64,000 nt of DNA from Lelliottia wanjuensis (GCF_030238365.1 NZ_JASSOT010000049.1:1-64000); one strand, 5' to 3'; shown: positions 48,846 to 57,831, counted from the first letter of the stretch. The notes: a model not told the origin generated them from the sequence alone. Translations and numbers: made by a program.

Positions 48846-50944
48846 CAGGCAATCCTTTTGTTCGAATTCAGCTGCTGGAGCACCTGTTCTTTGGGGCCAT
48901 CCGCAGCAATTTTTCCGCGGTCCATGACGATAATTCGATCCACCAGTTTTAACGGCGCGTGGCGATGGGTCACCACCACCAGGGTTTTGGCCTGACAATG
49001 TTTTTGCAGGGCATTCACCACGTGCATTTCGGTGACTTCATCCATCGACGCCGTGGGTTCGTCCAGCAGTAATACATTGCCGTTCTGAATGAGTGTTCTG
49101 GCCAGCAGCAGCGCCTGACGCTGACCACCGGACAACCCTTTTCCCCCTTCGGAGATAGGCAGATCCAGCCCGCGATTGTTGCGTAACACCCCGGCCGCGC
49201 CTGAGAGCGTCAGGCTCTTGACGATCTCCTCAGCGCTGGCATGCGGATTTCCCAGCAGCACGTTATCCCGCACCGTTCCGCGAAACAGTTGGGCATCCTG
49301 CTGCAGGTAGCTCATGCCGTTGCGCAGATCGTTGACGGAGAGGTTGCTCATCGACACGCCGTCGAGGGCGATTTCCCCCTCGGCGTTATCCGCCATGCCT
49401 GACAGCACGCGCAGCAGCGTCGATTTACCCGCGCCGATGCTGCCGATAATGGCAATCTTCTCCCCGGCTTTGATGGAGAGTTTTTCGATATCCACCGACC
49501 ATTGGGTGTCGGGCTGGAAGCGAAAACGCGCGTTCGCGAGTTCATAATGGCCGTGGATGGTCGGCAGGTGGGTGGATTCCGTGAAGGCGCGCTGCTCGAG
49601 AGGGCGCTCGAGAAAATCATTTAGCCCGCGCAGGGAGATACGCGCCTGCTGCCAACGGGTCAGCACCCCGGCAATTTGCCCCAGTGGCCCCACGGTGCGC
49701 GAAGAGAGGATCGAGCAGGCGATGAGCGTACCGGTGGTGATGGTATTGTCGATCACCAGATACACCCCGAGGGCAATCACGCAGGAGTAGACGCTTTGCT
49801 GCACGAACTGGCACCAGTTGCTGAGCCGGTGTCCCCAGCGGCGCTGTTCGAGGGAGATTTGCGAGGCGGTGCTGACGCAGTGCTCCCAGAGGCCGATAAA
49901 GCGGTCTTCGGACTGAGTCAGTTTGATATCTTCCAGACCCTGAATGGTCTCCACCAGCATGGCGTTACGCTGGGCGCTCTCTTCGTGGCCTTTCCCGGAC
50001 AGGCGGGCCAGCGGCCACTGAATGATAATGCCGGGCACCACAATCAGCGGGATCGCCAGCAGTGTCGGCAGTACCAGCCAGCCGCCAATCATCCAGATCA
50101 GACCGAGGAACAAGGTGATAAACGGCATATCGACAATCGCCAGCACCGTGGTCGAGGTGAGCAGTTCCCGCACGTGTTCGATTTCACGGATCTGGGCAAT
50201 AAACCCGCCGGTGGATTCCGGCGTGGCGCTGTTTTTAATGCTCATGGCGCGGGCGTAAAAGAGCGAGGACATGGAGATATCCGCCCGTTTGCCGATAGCA
50301 TCCGCCAGTTTGCTGCGCGCCAGCCGCAGCAGCATGTCGCAGAGCAGGGCGATGATCACACCACCAAACAGCACCCACAGGGTAGAGAACGATTGCGCAG
50401 GAATGACGCGGTCATAAACCTGCATGGAAAACAGGGAACTGCCGAGCGTTAAGATATTGCCAAACAGGGCGCTGACGGTAATCAGCACATAAAAGCGAAG
50501 ATCTTTTTGAATTAATTTCCACAGCCAGTGCGGGTTATCAGAATAGGCCGCAGTGCGTAATTTATATCCCTGCGACAAGGGCGTGCGTTTAACTATCCAG
50601 ACGCTGCCTTCCCGCTGGGGTTCGAGAGTATCGAGGGCGATCTCGACTTTTATTTTTGGCGTTTCCACAAAAGTGACCAGCGCTTTATCCTGCTCAACGC
50701 TGTGGACGACCACCATTTTATTATTCTGCAACGGCATGCAGAGCGGAAATAGCTCCCCCGGCAGGGCCGAGAGTTTAAGATGACATTCCTGATACTGTAG
50801 CCCCAGATATTCTGCCATCGCTTTAAAAAGCGAAACGTCATCGTGGCCCTGCTTAACCAGGTGGACCAGATTATCTTCGCTAACGTTTAGGCTCAGTTCC
50901 CGCGCTGCAATCGTCAGCCCGGCACTCCATCGAGACAATAACAT
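48845..50944 (-). CDS. Type I secretion ABC transporter, LapB/LssB-like
   Basis: A 699-residue exporter ATPase. The N-terminal 130 residues form a C39-like domain without the catalytic cysteine, which in this class chaperones RTX substrates and does not cut them. Transmembrane helices span about 150-430, and the nucleotide-binding domain has Walker A GSIGAGKST, signature LSGGQRQ, Walker B LLLDEPTAS and the H-loop VTHRH. It begins 68 bases after the adhesin gene, beyond a strong hairpin, and is the first of three overlapping exporter genes. Confidence 0.94.
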   Translation of the reverse strand: MLLSRWSAGLTIAARELSLNVSEDNLVHLVKQGHDDVSLFKAMAEYLGLQYQECHLKLSALPGELFPLCMPLQNNKMVVVHSVEQDKALVTFVETPKIKVEIALDTLEPQREGSVWIVKRTPLSQGYKLRTAAYSDNPHWLWKLIQKDLRFYVLITVSALFGNILTLGSSLFSMQVYDRVIPAQSFSTLWVLFGGVIIALLCDMLLRLARSKLADAIGKRADISMSSLFYARAMSIKNSATPESTGGFIAQIREIEHVRELLTSTTVLAIVDMPFITLFLGLIWMIGGWLVLPTLLAIPLIVVPGIIIQWPLARLSGKGHEESAQRNAMLVETIQGLEDIKLTQSEDRFIGLWEHCVSTASQISLEQRRWGHRLSNWCQFVQQSVYSCVIALGVYLVIDNTITTGTLIACSILSSRTVGPLGQIAGVLTRWQQARISLRGLNDFLERPLEQRAFTESTHLPTIHGHYELANARFRFQPDTQWSVDIEKLSIKAGEKIAIIGSIGAGKSTLLRVLSGMADNAEGEIALDGVSMSNLSVNDLRNGMSYLQQDAQLFRGTVRDNVLLGNPHASAEEIVKSLTLSGAAGVLRNNRGLDLPISEGGKGLSGGQRQALLLARTLIQNGNVLLLDEPTASMDEVTEMHVVNALQKHCQAKTLVVVTHRHAPLKLVDRIIVMDRGKIAADGPKEQVLQQLNSNKRIA

Positions 50945-50964
50945 CCATTTTGACCTGTGATTGA

Positions 50965-50994
50965 GAGCGTAGAGAAAATCGCTTCTCTACGCTC
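50965..50994 (-). other. Intercistronic hairpin between adhesin and exporter genes
   Basis: GAGCGTAGAGAA and TTCTCTACGCTC are perfect 12-base arms around six bases. It lies 19 bases after the adhesin stop and lacks a T-tract, so it probably stabilises or processes the adhesin message and lowers exporter expression relative to it. Confidence 0.7.
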
Positions 50995-51012
50995 AGGCTT
51001 CAGATAACGTGA

Positions 51013-54000
51013 TTATGCAATTTGCATGTTGTTCTGCACCCAGACCTGGGTGTGGTGGTCATCGTCGTAGGTGTAAAGATTGTAAGATTGCCCGTCTTTG
51101 CACCCGGTGGCGGTCATCGTCCATTTCTCCTGGTCAAGATCCACCGTGTCGTTTGCCCCGCCGGTAATAAACAATTTATCGCCGCCCGAGGTGGTTTTAA
51201 GCACGTCGTCGATGGAGAGCGTTAAGGTGTTTGCCCCGTTGCTGGCATTCAAATCAATGGTTTCGATATGGCTGAATTTCGCCAGCGCGTCGCTGTTCAC
51301 GTTGCCGTCGTTGGCGATAACGACCGTATCGTTGCCTGCGCCGCCGTCGACGTGAGCAATGGTGTTGCTGTCGACCATAATGCGGTCGTCACCGTTGCCG
51401 CCGTTGACGGTCGCGGAGGCCAGATGGGCGTCAATAACGTCTGAGCCATCGCTGCCGGTGAAGGTCGTCGTCTCTGGTGCCAGATGGTATTCCGAACCGT
51501 TGTCCGGCGTGGCGCTCTCTGCCCCGGAGGTGCGTAAAGAGCCATCGTCGTTATAGATTGCGTACATCACCGTGCTGGTGTTGTCGGTCAGGTTGCTTTC
51601 GCTCCAGTTCACCACGTAGCCGCCGTCATCGAGAGCCGTGACGCTGGAGTCGTTGATGGCGTTTCCGTGGCCGGAATCAATCTGCATTTCCGAGCCCACT
51701 TTCACGCAGTCCATATCGAACAGCTGCGCTTCCAGATGCTCTTTGCCGTCGGCGGCGGTTGAGGTCCAGGTGACAATAAAGCCGCCGTTGTCGAGCGCGC
51801 TGACGTCGTAGGCCTCTTTAAAAGTGCCGTCGATCAGACCCTGGGTGCCCTCGGTGACGGTGTTCACGCACTGCGGATTGCCGAGCGCGATAAACTGCCC
51901 GTTAGAGACGCTAAGATGCTGGGCGTAAATATCGCCGTGATCCTGCGGGTTAAGGCTGACGTAAGTCGCCACCAGCGAGCCGTCGTCGAGCGTCACGATT
52001 TTTGGATCAAGACCGGAATGCGAGAGCACCACGTCACTGGTGATGTGCTTGCCTGTCGTCGCGTCCACCAGCGTGATTTTGATTTCCGGCGTGGTGGTGT
52101 CAGACATCTCGGCGTTTTTGCCCATCGACTGCCAGATCACCGCGTAGGTATTCTCCCCGCACTGGGTGCCGTCCAGACCGATGCTTGCGCCGACGGAGTC
52201 CCCGTTGGTGCCAAAGATCCACTGGGCAATCTGGTTGATCGTGCCGTTATGATCGCTCCCGGAGATAAAGCCGTTTTCATCCAGGCCAGAGACAATATTG
52301 CGTACCTGGTCGTACTGGAAGTCCGTGGTTTGCACCAGGTTGCCATTTTCGTCCGGGGCAAATTCCACGCCCCAGACCAGGCTGCCGGCGCTGCCGGTGC
52401 TGATATCTACCCATTCAAGAATGCTGTCGACCACGTTCTCGATCGGTTCAACCAGCACTTTGCACAGGAAGTCGCCGATACTGCTCATCCCCAGGTCATC
52501 GCAGAAATCGTGGATAAAGCCGCTGATATCGAGACGATCGATCAGGGTGCCGCTATCCAGCCCTTCGGAATAACGCGAGCCGACAAAGACCACGCTGCCA
52601 TCATCCATCTGGATAATGTTCGCGCCAAAAGTACCCGAACCGTAGAGCAGGCTGGCGAGACGATCGCTCAGGCCATCGACCAGGGTTTTTTCCAGCCCAT
52701 CAATGTCGACGCCAAAAATCTCGCCGATCGGCTGAATCACTTTATCGATGGCGTTCCAGACGACATCCACGGCGCCGTTGATCGCATCGGCAATGTGCTG
52801 GCCGAGAATCGAATCCAGCAGACCGTTCAGGCCGCCTTGATCTTCCGTGGCCACGACGGTCTGCGGACCATCGGTGATCGGCGTGCCGTCGGCGGTGAAA
52901 CGCTCGTAAACGGCTGTGGTGCCGGTGTAGCCCAGATCGCCCGGCGTGCCTTCCGCGTAGAACACGGTGATGGAGCCGTCGACAGGGGAGACGGACACGT
53001 CAAAGTTGTTCAGCCCCTGCAGGCCGTCTGTCGTCGTGTAGCCGTCCATGGTGTTTTCCTGACCGACTGTCAGGGTGTTCACCACCTGGCCTTTATCATC
53101 GTAGATATTGATTTTGATATCGTAATATTCGGAGCCCGCGCTTTCCGGCTGGGCCCAGGCAATCAAATATCCGCCGCCAGGCATGGCGCGCGTAATGCTC
53201 TGCGTGGTGTTGATTCCGTTATCGGTTTCCACCGTGTGGATCACGTCGTCCGGGGTGATCACATTCAGATTGCCCTGACCGCTGATGTAGTTAACGGTGA
53301 TCGCAGAGGTCTGGTTATCGCATGACGAGGTCGCTTCGGCGCTCGCGTGGGTTACGGCGGAGAAGGTGTTGCTGCCCTGCGCTAAATTATCGAGGGTGAT
53401 CTGCCACTGGCCGTCGGCGCCGACCTGGGTGGTGGCGACGACGTTGCCGTTGCTGTCCACCACGTCAATTTCGCTGCCAGGCTCGCCCATCCCGTGCACC
53501 GTCGGGGAGGTGCTGAGGGTGCTGTTGGTCATCTCGATGGTGCCATCAGGCGTATCGCTGATGCCGAGAATGGTTGGCGCGGCGTTCAGCGGCAGGTGTA
53601 CCGTGGTACTGTTCCCGGCGGTGTCGGTGATGGTCAGCACCGAGGTGCCCGGAATCAGGACCTGATCGACCAGAGCAAAGCTGTATTTCCCCTGGGCGTC
53701 GGCTTTGATGGAGTAGTCGGCTTTGCCGTCGCCATCCACATCAAGGCTGACAACCGCATTCGCTTCCGTGACGCCAGACAACGCCGTCAGGTCGGTAGTC
53801 ACATCCAGCGATACCACGTCCGGCGCGTGGAAATCGACGGTAATGGAAGTCTGGTTTTTAGCACCGTTTTCGTCGACGACCCAGGCGGTGACGCTCTGGT
53901 TATCCGCCAGATGCGGCTCGCACGACGGTACGCTCCAGCTACCTTTCGCATCGCTGGTGGCGGTGTAATCGGGTTTCCCGTCACCGTTGGTGTCGATCAT

Positions 54001-54696
54001 GATTTTGGCGTTGGGGGTGTCCGTGGTGCCATGCAGCGAGGAGCCGTTGGAGACATCCATCGTTACCGCATGGGCGTAGCCTTTGTTGGCATCAGGATCG
54101 GGCGGAACCGGCGTATCGCCGCCGTTATCGTCGTCACCGCCGCCACCATTGCTGTCGCTGTGGTGGTCATCATCGTCGTCATCGTTATTCGCCAGCAGGG
54201 CGATGGTCCCGGCAATCAGAGCGACGCCACCCAGACCCAGCGCCACCCACAGCGGGTCGACTTCCGATTTACCGTCCTGTTCACCCGTTCCTGCGGCAGC
54301 TGCTTCACCTGCCTGGTGCGAATAATATTCCTGGCCGGATACCATTTGCCGTAATTGTTCCGGAGGATAAGAAACCACGGGCTGACCGTTGGCATAAATA
54401 TGTTCATCACCCAGAACATATTCTTTATGTCCGGTGCCAACGTCATTCATGGTCAGGGATTTCATATCTTTATTTGCAGGGCCAAAGAAATGGTCAATCA
54501 CAACGGATTTTCCATCGGCACTGTTGATCACTAACTGCTCCCCGTTGCGCGTCATGTTCTGAATATCACCTGCCTGTTTTTCAATAGAAAAACGTGACCC
54601 CGGCATGGCGGATACGAACGTGGTGTTGTTATTTTGCGACAGGGCTATTTCATGCGCATGTTGTCCGGTTTGCTGCATCAAAAGTTTAAACGTCAT
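51013..54696 (-). CDS. BapA-like type I-secreted adhesin
   Basis: A 1227-residue surface protein. Residues 1-130 form the BapA-type prefix domain; an AAAAG segment (132-136), a hydrophobic stretch (about 149-170) and an Asp-rich run (171-195) follow, as in retained T1SS adhesins. Residues about 207-480 hold three immunoglobulin-like repeats, two with calcium-binding loops (DTNGDGKPDY, DVDGDGKADY). The middle has blade-like repeats ending in W or Y (DNGGFIVTWTS, DDGGYVVNWSE) and long helical inserts near 620-690. Two RTX nonapeptides (GGNGDD, GGAGND, near 1097-1124) and a classic T1SS C-terminal signal (LSIDDVLKTTSGGDKLFITG ending in VWVQNNMQIA) close it. Eight cysteines are unusual for this class. 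It should be exported by the ABC/HlyD/TolC genes downstream and promote attachment or biofilm. Confidence 0.92.
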   Translation of the reverse strand: MTFKLLMQQTGQHAHEIALSQNNNTTFVSAMPGSRFSIEKQAGDIQNMTRNGEQLVINSADGKSVVIDHFFGPANKDMKSLTMNDVGTGHKEYVLGDEHIYANGQPVVSYPPEQLRQMVSGQEYYSHQAGEAAAAGTGEQDGKSEVDPLWVALGLGGVALIAGTIALLANNDDDDDDHHSDSNGGGGDDDNGGDTPVPPDPDANKGYAHAVTMDVSNGSSLHGTTDTPNAKIMIDTNGDGKPDYTATSDAKGSWSVPSCEPHLADNQSVTAWVVDENGAKNQTSITVDFHAPDVVSLDVTTDLTALSGVTEANAVVSLDVDGDGKADYSIKADAQGKYSFALVDQVLIPGTSVLTITDTAGNSTTVHLPLNAAPTILGISDTPDGTIEMTNSTLSTSPTVHGMGEPGSEIDVVDSNGNVVATTQVGADGQWQITLDNLAQGSNTFSAVTHASAEATSSCDNQTSAITVNYISGQGNLNVITPDDVIHTVETDNGINTTQSITRAMPGGGYLIAWAQPESAGSEYYDIKINIYDDKGQVVNTLTVGQENTMDGYTTTDGLQGLNNFDVSVSPVDGSITVFYAEGTPGDLGYTGTTAVYERFTADGTPITDGPQTVVATEDQGGLNGLLDSILGQHIADAINGAVDVVWNAIDKVIQPIGEIFGVDIDGLEKTLVDGLSDRLASLLYGSGTFGANIIQMDDGSVVFVGSRYSEGLDSGTLIDRLDISGFIHDFCDDLGMSSIGDFLCKVLVEPIENVVDSILEWVDISTGSAGSLVWGVEFAPDENGNLVQTTDFQYDQVRNIVSGLDENGFISGSDHNGTINQIAQWIFGTNGDSVGASIGLDGTQCGENTYAVIWQSMGKNAEMSDTTTPEIKITLVDATTGKHITSDVVLSHSGLDPKIVTLDDGSLVATYVSLNPQDHGDIYAQHLSVSNGQFIALGNPQCVNTVTEGTQGLIDGTFKEAYDVSALDNGGFIVTWTSTAADGKEHLEAQLFDMDCVKVGSEMQIDSGHGNAINDSSVTALDDGGYVVNWSESNLTDNTSTVMYAIYNDDGSLRTSGAESATPDNGSEYHLAPETTTFTGSDGSDVIDAHLASATVNGGNGDDRIMVDSNTIAHVDGGAGNDTVVIANDGNVNSDALAKFSHIETIDLNASNGANTLTLSIDDVLKTTSGGDKLFITGGANDTVDLDQEKWTMTATGCKDGQSYNLYTYDDDHHTQVWVQNNMQIA

Positions 54697-54921
54697 TTTT
54701 CATTCCATCCATTGCTATGTTTCTGTCGAGTTACTTTGAAGTAAGAGTCTTTTGCCAGAAATTATCCAGTTACGCCTTTTTGACGCTTGCTACTATATAT
54801 TCGAGACAGAGTGCATAACAGTGAAATTTACAGGGTGAATCTTATCCTCTTATTTCGTAAATATCGTAATGGAATGCGATAAACGCTATTTACTTTTCGA
54901 TGAAAATTTTTAAATGCTACA

Positions 54922-54950
54922 ATTATAGTAGTGGCTTCAAAAGTTCAAGA
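54922..54950 (-). promoter_or_regulatory. Candidate promoter of the adhesin operon
   Basis: On the minus strand a consensus TATAAT (54922-54927) lies 17 bases after TCTTGA (54945-54950). It would give an untranslated leader of about 220 bases before the adhesin start, long enough for post-transcriptional control. Confidence 0.5.
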
Positions 54951-55370
54951 AATAAATTGATTCGCATAAAGTACGGGAAAGGCATGAATGGCCCGATAAA
55001 AGACATCAAGCGAGTTGACATCGCCATAGTAGAAGGGTAAATAAAGTAAGGGGTTTAAGTTTGTGTTTTATAATAGTTTTTCATTAATTAATATTTATCA
55101 TGAATAGATAATGCGTGAATCATTCATGATGCAAAAATCGCGATAAATATAAAAGGGAATGACATTGACGGTTTTTACATCGAAATAAAGCGCTGAGATA
55201 ATTCAGTAATAAGTTTAATCCAGGCTTAACTAAAAAGAGCGGATGCGGTAATGGCTCAACGTCAGGTGATTCGGCTACCAGGTAGAAACTCATGAGACTG
55301 TCACCCAATACATTCGTCTTTATCAGCGCTATGCTTATCCCGAACCTATAACAATAACTGAGAGACTGTC
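54951..55370. other. Gene-free AT-rich stretch at the right edge of the island
   Basis: About 420 bases without a supported gene. A short reverse open frame at 55120-55308 has no ribosome site or recognisable product. No direct repeat of the glyU 3' end was found here. The sequence returns to conserved genes at 55371. Confidence 0.5.
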
Positions 55371-55601
55371 GTGGATAAGGATTTACTGGAAGCGGGATAC
55401 CGGGCGTATACCGGTGAGAAAATTGATGTCTACTTCAATACGGGAATGTGCCAGCACTCGGGAAACTGCGTGCGCGGCAGCAGCAAGCTGTTTAATCTGA
55501 AACGTAAGCCGTGGATCATCCCGGATGAAGTGGACGTTGAAACGGTCAAGAGCGTGATTGATACCTGCCCGAGCGGTGCGCTGAAGTACCGCCAGAAATA
55601 A
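55371..55601 (+). CDS. yjdI: Small Fe-S domain protein YjdI
   Basis: A 76-residue protein matching E. coli YjdI, of the divergent 4Fe-4S mono-cluster family. The cluster-type residues are Cys27, His29 and Cys33 in [11 protein letters not shown], with Cys66 in [10 protein letters not shown]. Its biological role is unknown. It starts with GTG and is followed after ten bases by yjdJ, as in E. coli, though there the pair lies elsewhere in the chromosome. Confidence 0.92.
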   Translation: MDKDLLEAGYRAYTGEKIDVYFNTGMCQHSGNCVRGSSKLFNLKRKPWIIPDEVDVETVKSVIDTCPSGALKYRQK

Positions 55602-55611
55602 GCGAGGAACC

Positions 55612-55884
55612 ATGGATATTCTGGAAGGCCATAACAAGTTTTACGTCAACGATGCGCAGGGTAATCAGGTTGCCGAAATTGTGTTTGTCCCGACGGGAGA
55701 ACACCTGAGCATCATTGAGCACACGGATGTCGATGCCAGTCTGAAAGGGCAGGGCGTGGGCAAACAGCTGGTGGCGAAAGTCGTCGAAAGGATGCGGGCG
55801 GAAAATCGCAAGGTTATCCCGCTCTGTCCGTTCGCCAAACACGAGTTTGATAAGACGCGGGAATACGATGATATCCGTGCCTGA
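55612..55884 (+). CDS. yjdJ: GNAT-like N-acetyltransferase YjdJ
   Basis: A 90-residue minimal GNAT-fold protein matching E. coli YjdJ. The acetyl-CoA loop is [17 protein letters not shown] near residue 43, and the conserved end [17 protein letters not shown] is present. Substrate unknown. A GCGAGGAACC site precedes the ATG. Confidence 0.92.
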   Translation: MDILEGHNKFYVNDAQGNQVAEIVFVPTGEHLSIIEHTDVDASLKGQGVGKQLVAKVVERMRAENRKVIPLCPFAKHEFDKTREYDDIRA

Positions 55885-56413
55885 GAAGATTGAGACGCCC
55901 CGACTGCTCCTCCGCCAGTGGACGCTCGCCGATCTGGCCCCTTTCGCGGCGCTGAACGGCGATCCCGAGGTGATGCGATTTTTCCCCGCGCCCTTAACGC
56001 GCGAAGAGAGCGATACTCTCGCCGGGCGATTCCGCGAGGGCATTGCCGAGCGTGGCTGGGGATTTTGGGCCGTTGAGGCCAAAGAGAGCGGTGAGTTTGT
56101 CGGCTGCGTCGGTTTGCATCCTCAGCCCGATCGTTTTGCCTTTTCGCCTTGTACCGAAATTGGCTGGCGTCTGGCGAAAGCCTTCTGGCATCAGGGGCTG
56201 GCGCACGAGGCGGCTGCGGCGGCGCTGGAGTTTGGCTTTGAAACGCTGGCGCTGGGCGAGGTGGTCTCGTTTACTTCGGTGCTGAATACGCCGTCTGAGA
56301 GTTTGATGAAACGGCTGGGGATGACCAGAGCAGAGGAGTTTTTACATCCGGCACTCCCGCCCGATCATCGTCTGGCGGAGCATGTGCTCTATCGAAAAGT
56401 GCGGAATGTGTAG
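55868..56413 (+). CDS. GNAT acetyltransferase, RimJ/RimL-like
   Basis: A 181-residue acetyltransferase of the RimJ/RimL type. It opens with [33 protein letters not shown], a family hallmark; [20 protein letters not shown] forms the acetyl-CoA-binding loop and [15 protein letters not shown] the C-terminal element. The acceptor is unknown. The ATG at 55868 overlaps the end of yjdJ by 17 bases, suggesting translation coupling in a yjdI-yjdJ-acetyltransferase unit. Confidence 0.88.
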   Translation: MISVPEKIETPRLLLRQWTLADLAPFAALNGDPEVMRFFPAPLTREESDTLAGRFREGIAERGWGFWAVEAKESGEFVGCVGLHPQPDRFAFSPCTEIGWRLAKAFWHQGLAHEAAAAALEFGFETLALGEVVSFTSVLNTPSESLMKRLGMTRAEEFLHPALPPDHRLAEHVLYRKVRNV

Positions 56414-56475
56414 GCCCGATAAGCGAAGCGCCATCGGGCGCTTTTTGCCGGGGGCGCTGCGCTTGCCCGGCCTAC
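56410..56475. repeat. BIME between the acetyltransferase and yqeG
   Basis: Two palindromes, GTAGGCCCGATAAGCG ... CATCGGGCGC with a T run, and GCCGGGGGCGCTGCGC ... GCCCGGCCTAC, lie between convergent genes. Confidence 0.85.
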
Positions 56476-56482
56476 ATCAATG

Positions 56483-57712
56483 CTACCCGACAAACATCAC
56501 CGACACGCACAGCACGCCGACAATCAGCGTCAGCAGATTGCCGAAAGAACGGTACGGTTTGAGCGCCGGAATGAGATAGGTCGAAAGCGTCGGCATGATG
56601 AACAAAATCATGGCGATCAGCGGCCCGCTGATGGCGTAGATCATCGAAATCGCGTTCGGGTTGATGCAGCACACCACAAAGGTAATGAACGACACCGCCA
56701 TGATCGACAGGGCGCGGTTAAAGGCGCGGCTCTTCTTAATCCCCACCTGATTCAGCGACGACTTGACGATCTCCGTTGCCCCTTCAATCACCCCAAAATA
56801 GGTGCCGAGGAAGGATTTCGACATCGCCACAATCGCCACTGCGATCCCCGAAATACCCAGCCAGGCCGGGGACGACGACATCATGGAGAGCGCAGAAAGA
56901 ATCGTCACGCCTTCCTCTTTAGCCGCCACGATATACGACGGCGGAATCGACAGCAGGCAGCTGAAGACAAAGAACAGCACGCTCAGGCAAATGATCAGGT
57001 ACGCGACCTTCATGATTTTTTTGCATTTATCCATTGCCGCATCGCCATACTTTTCGCGTCTGTCGACGGCAAAGGTAGAGATGATCGGCGTATGGCTAAA
57101 AGCGAAAACCATCACTGGAATAGAAATCCATACCTGGTGCAGGGTGTGCTGATCGAACGCCATCTGGCTGGTTAACAGCGACGGCTGCCAGCGGGTGGTG
57201 AGGTACAGCGACACAAACAGGAAGTAGGCGATCAGCGGGAAGACCAGGAACCCCATCACTTTGATGGTGACGTGGCGGCCCGTTAAGAAGATCAGATTCA
57301 GCACCATCACCACGCCGAGACTCACCAGCACGCGCACGGTGGTGTCGACGGTCAGATGTTTCGCCAGCTGTTCGGTGATCGAGTTGGTGATCGCCACGGC
57401 GTAAATCAGCACCACCACAAAGAAGGCGACAAAGTAGAGCGTGGTGATCAGATTGCCGATCTTTTTGCCGTAGTAGTGCGTCACCGCACTGGTGATCCCT
57501 TCGCTGCCTTTGGCGTTCGACGACAGGATGAACTGGGCCAGCGCTTTATGCGGCCAGTAGGTTAATGGATAAGCCACGAGGGCCGTAATCAGCAGGACAA
57601 TCGCGCCTGCGGAGCCGAGCTGAATGGGCAAGAACAGGGTTCCTGCGCCCACGGCAGTGCCATAGAGGGCGAAACTCCAGAGAGTCTCTTCTTTTGACCA
57701 AATTTTCGACAT
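56483..57712 (-). CDS. yqeG: Amino acid permease of the HAAAP family, YqeG
   Basis: A 409-residue inner membrane transporter, the E. coli YqeG length, related to the serine transporter SdaC and to TdcC. The N-terminal helix motif LYGTAVGAGTLFLPIQLGSAG and eleven hydrophobic segments are visible. E. coli YqeG has been linked to serine/threonine uptake. In E. coli yqeG borders the ETT2 island on the side away from glyU, so it marks the return to core sequence. Confidence 0.95.
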   Translation of the reverse strand: MSKIWSKEETLWSFALYGTAVGAGTLFLPIQLGSAGAIVLLITALVAYPLTYWPHKALAQFILSSNAKGSEGITSAVTHYYGKKIGNLITTLYFVAFFVVVLIYAVAITNSITEQLAKHLTVDTTVRVLVSLGVVMVLNLIFLTGRHVTIKVMGFLVFPLIAYFLFVSLYLTTRWQPSLLTSQMAFDQHTLHQVWISIPVMVFAFSHTPIISTFAVDRREKYGDAAMDKCKKIMKVAYLIICLSVLFFVFSCLLSIPPSYIVAAKEEGVTILSALSMMSSSPAWLGISGIAVAIVAMSKSFLGTYFGVIEGATEIVKSSLNQVGIKKSRAFNRALSIMAVSFITFVVCCINPNAISMIYAISGPLIAMILFIMPTLSTYLIPALKPYRSFGNLLTLIVGVLCVSVMFVG

Positions 57713-57800
57713 TAGAGCAACGTATCAACTATAAAACGAACAAAAAGAAGCGTAATTTACCATAATTATGGATGGAAGGCGCAGTTGACGTCGCGGGGAG

Positions 57801-57823
57801 AGGCCGGAAGGGGCTTCCGGCCT
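57801..57823 (-). terminator. Hairpin after the PACE gene
   Basis: AGGCCGGAAG and CTTCCGGCCT form a perfect ten-pair stem nine bases after the PACE stop. No T-tract follows on the minus strand. Confidence 0.5.
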
Positions 57824-57831
57824 GGTGGGGA

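Noticed and set aside
48846..48998. Longer start for the adhesin exporter adaptor
   Set aside because: It overlaps the end of the ABC transporter; the TGATG overlap at 48845 is the natural start.
55120..55308. Reverse 62-codon frame left of yjdI
   Set aside because: No ribosome site and no recognisable domain; the stretch looks like spacer.
32648..55370. Direct repeat of the glyU 3' end as a right attachment site
   Set aside because: The last bases of the tRNA (CGCCCGCTCCA) were not found again at the right edge, and no integrase gene is present.
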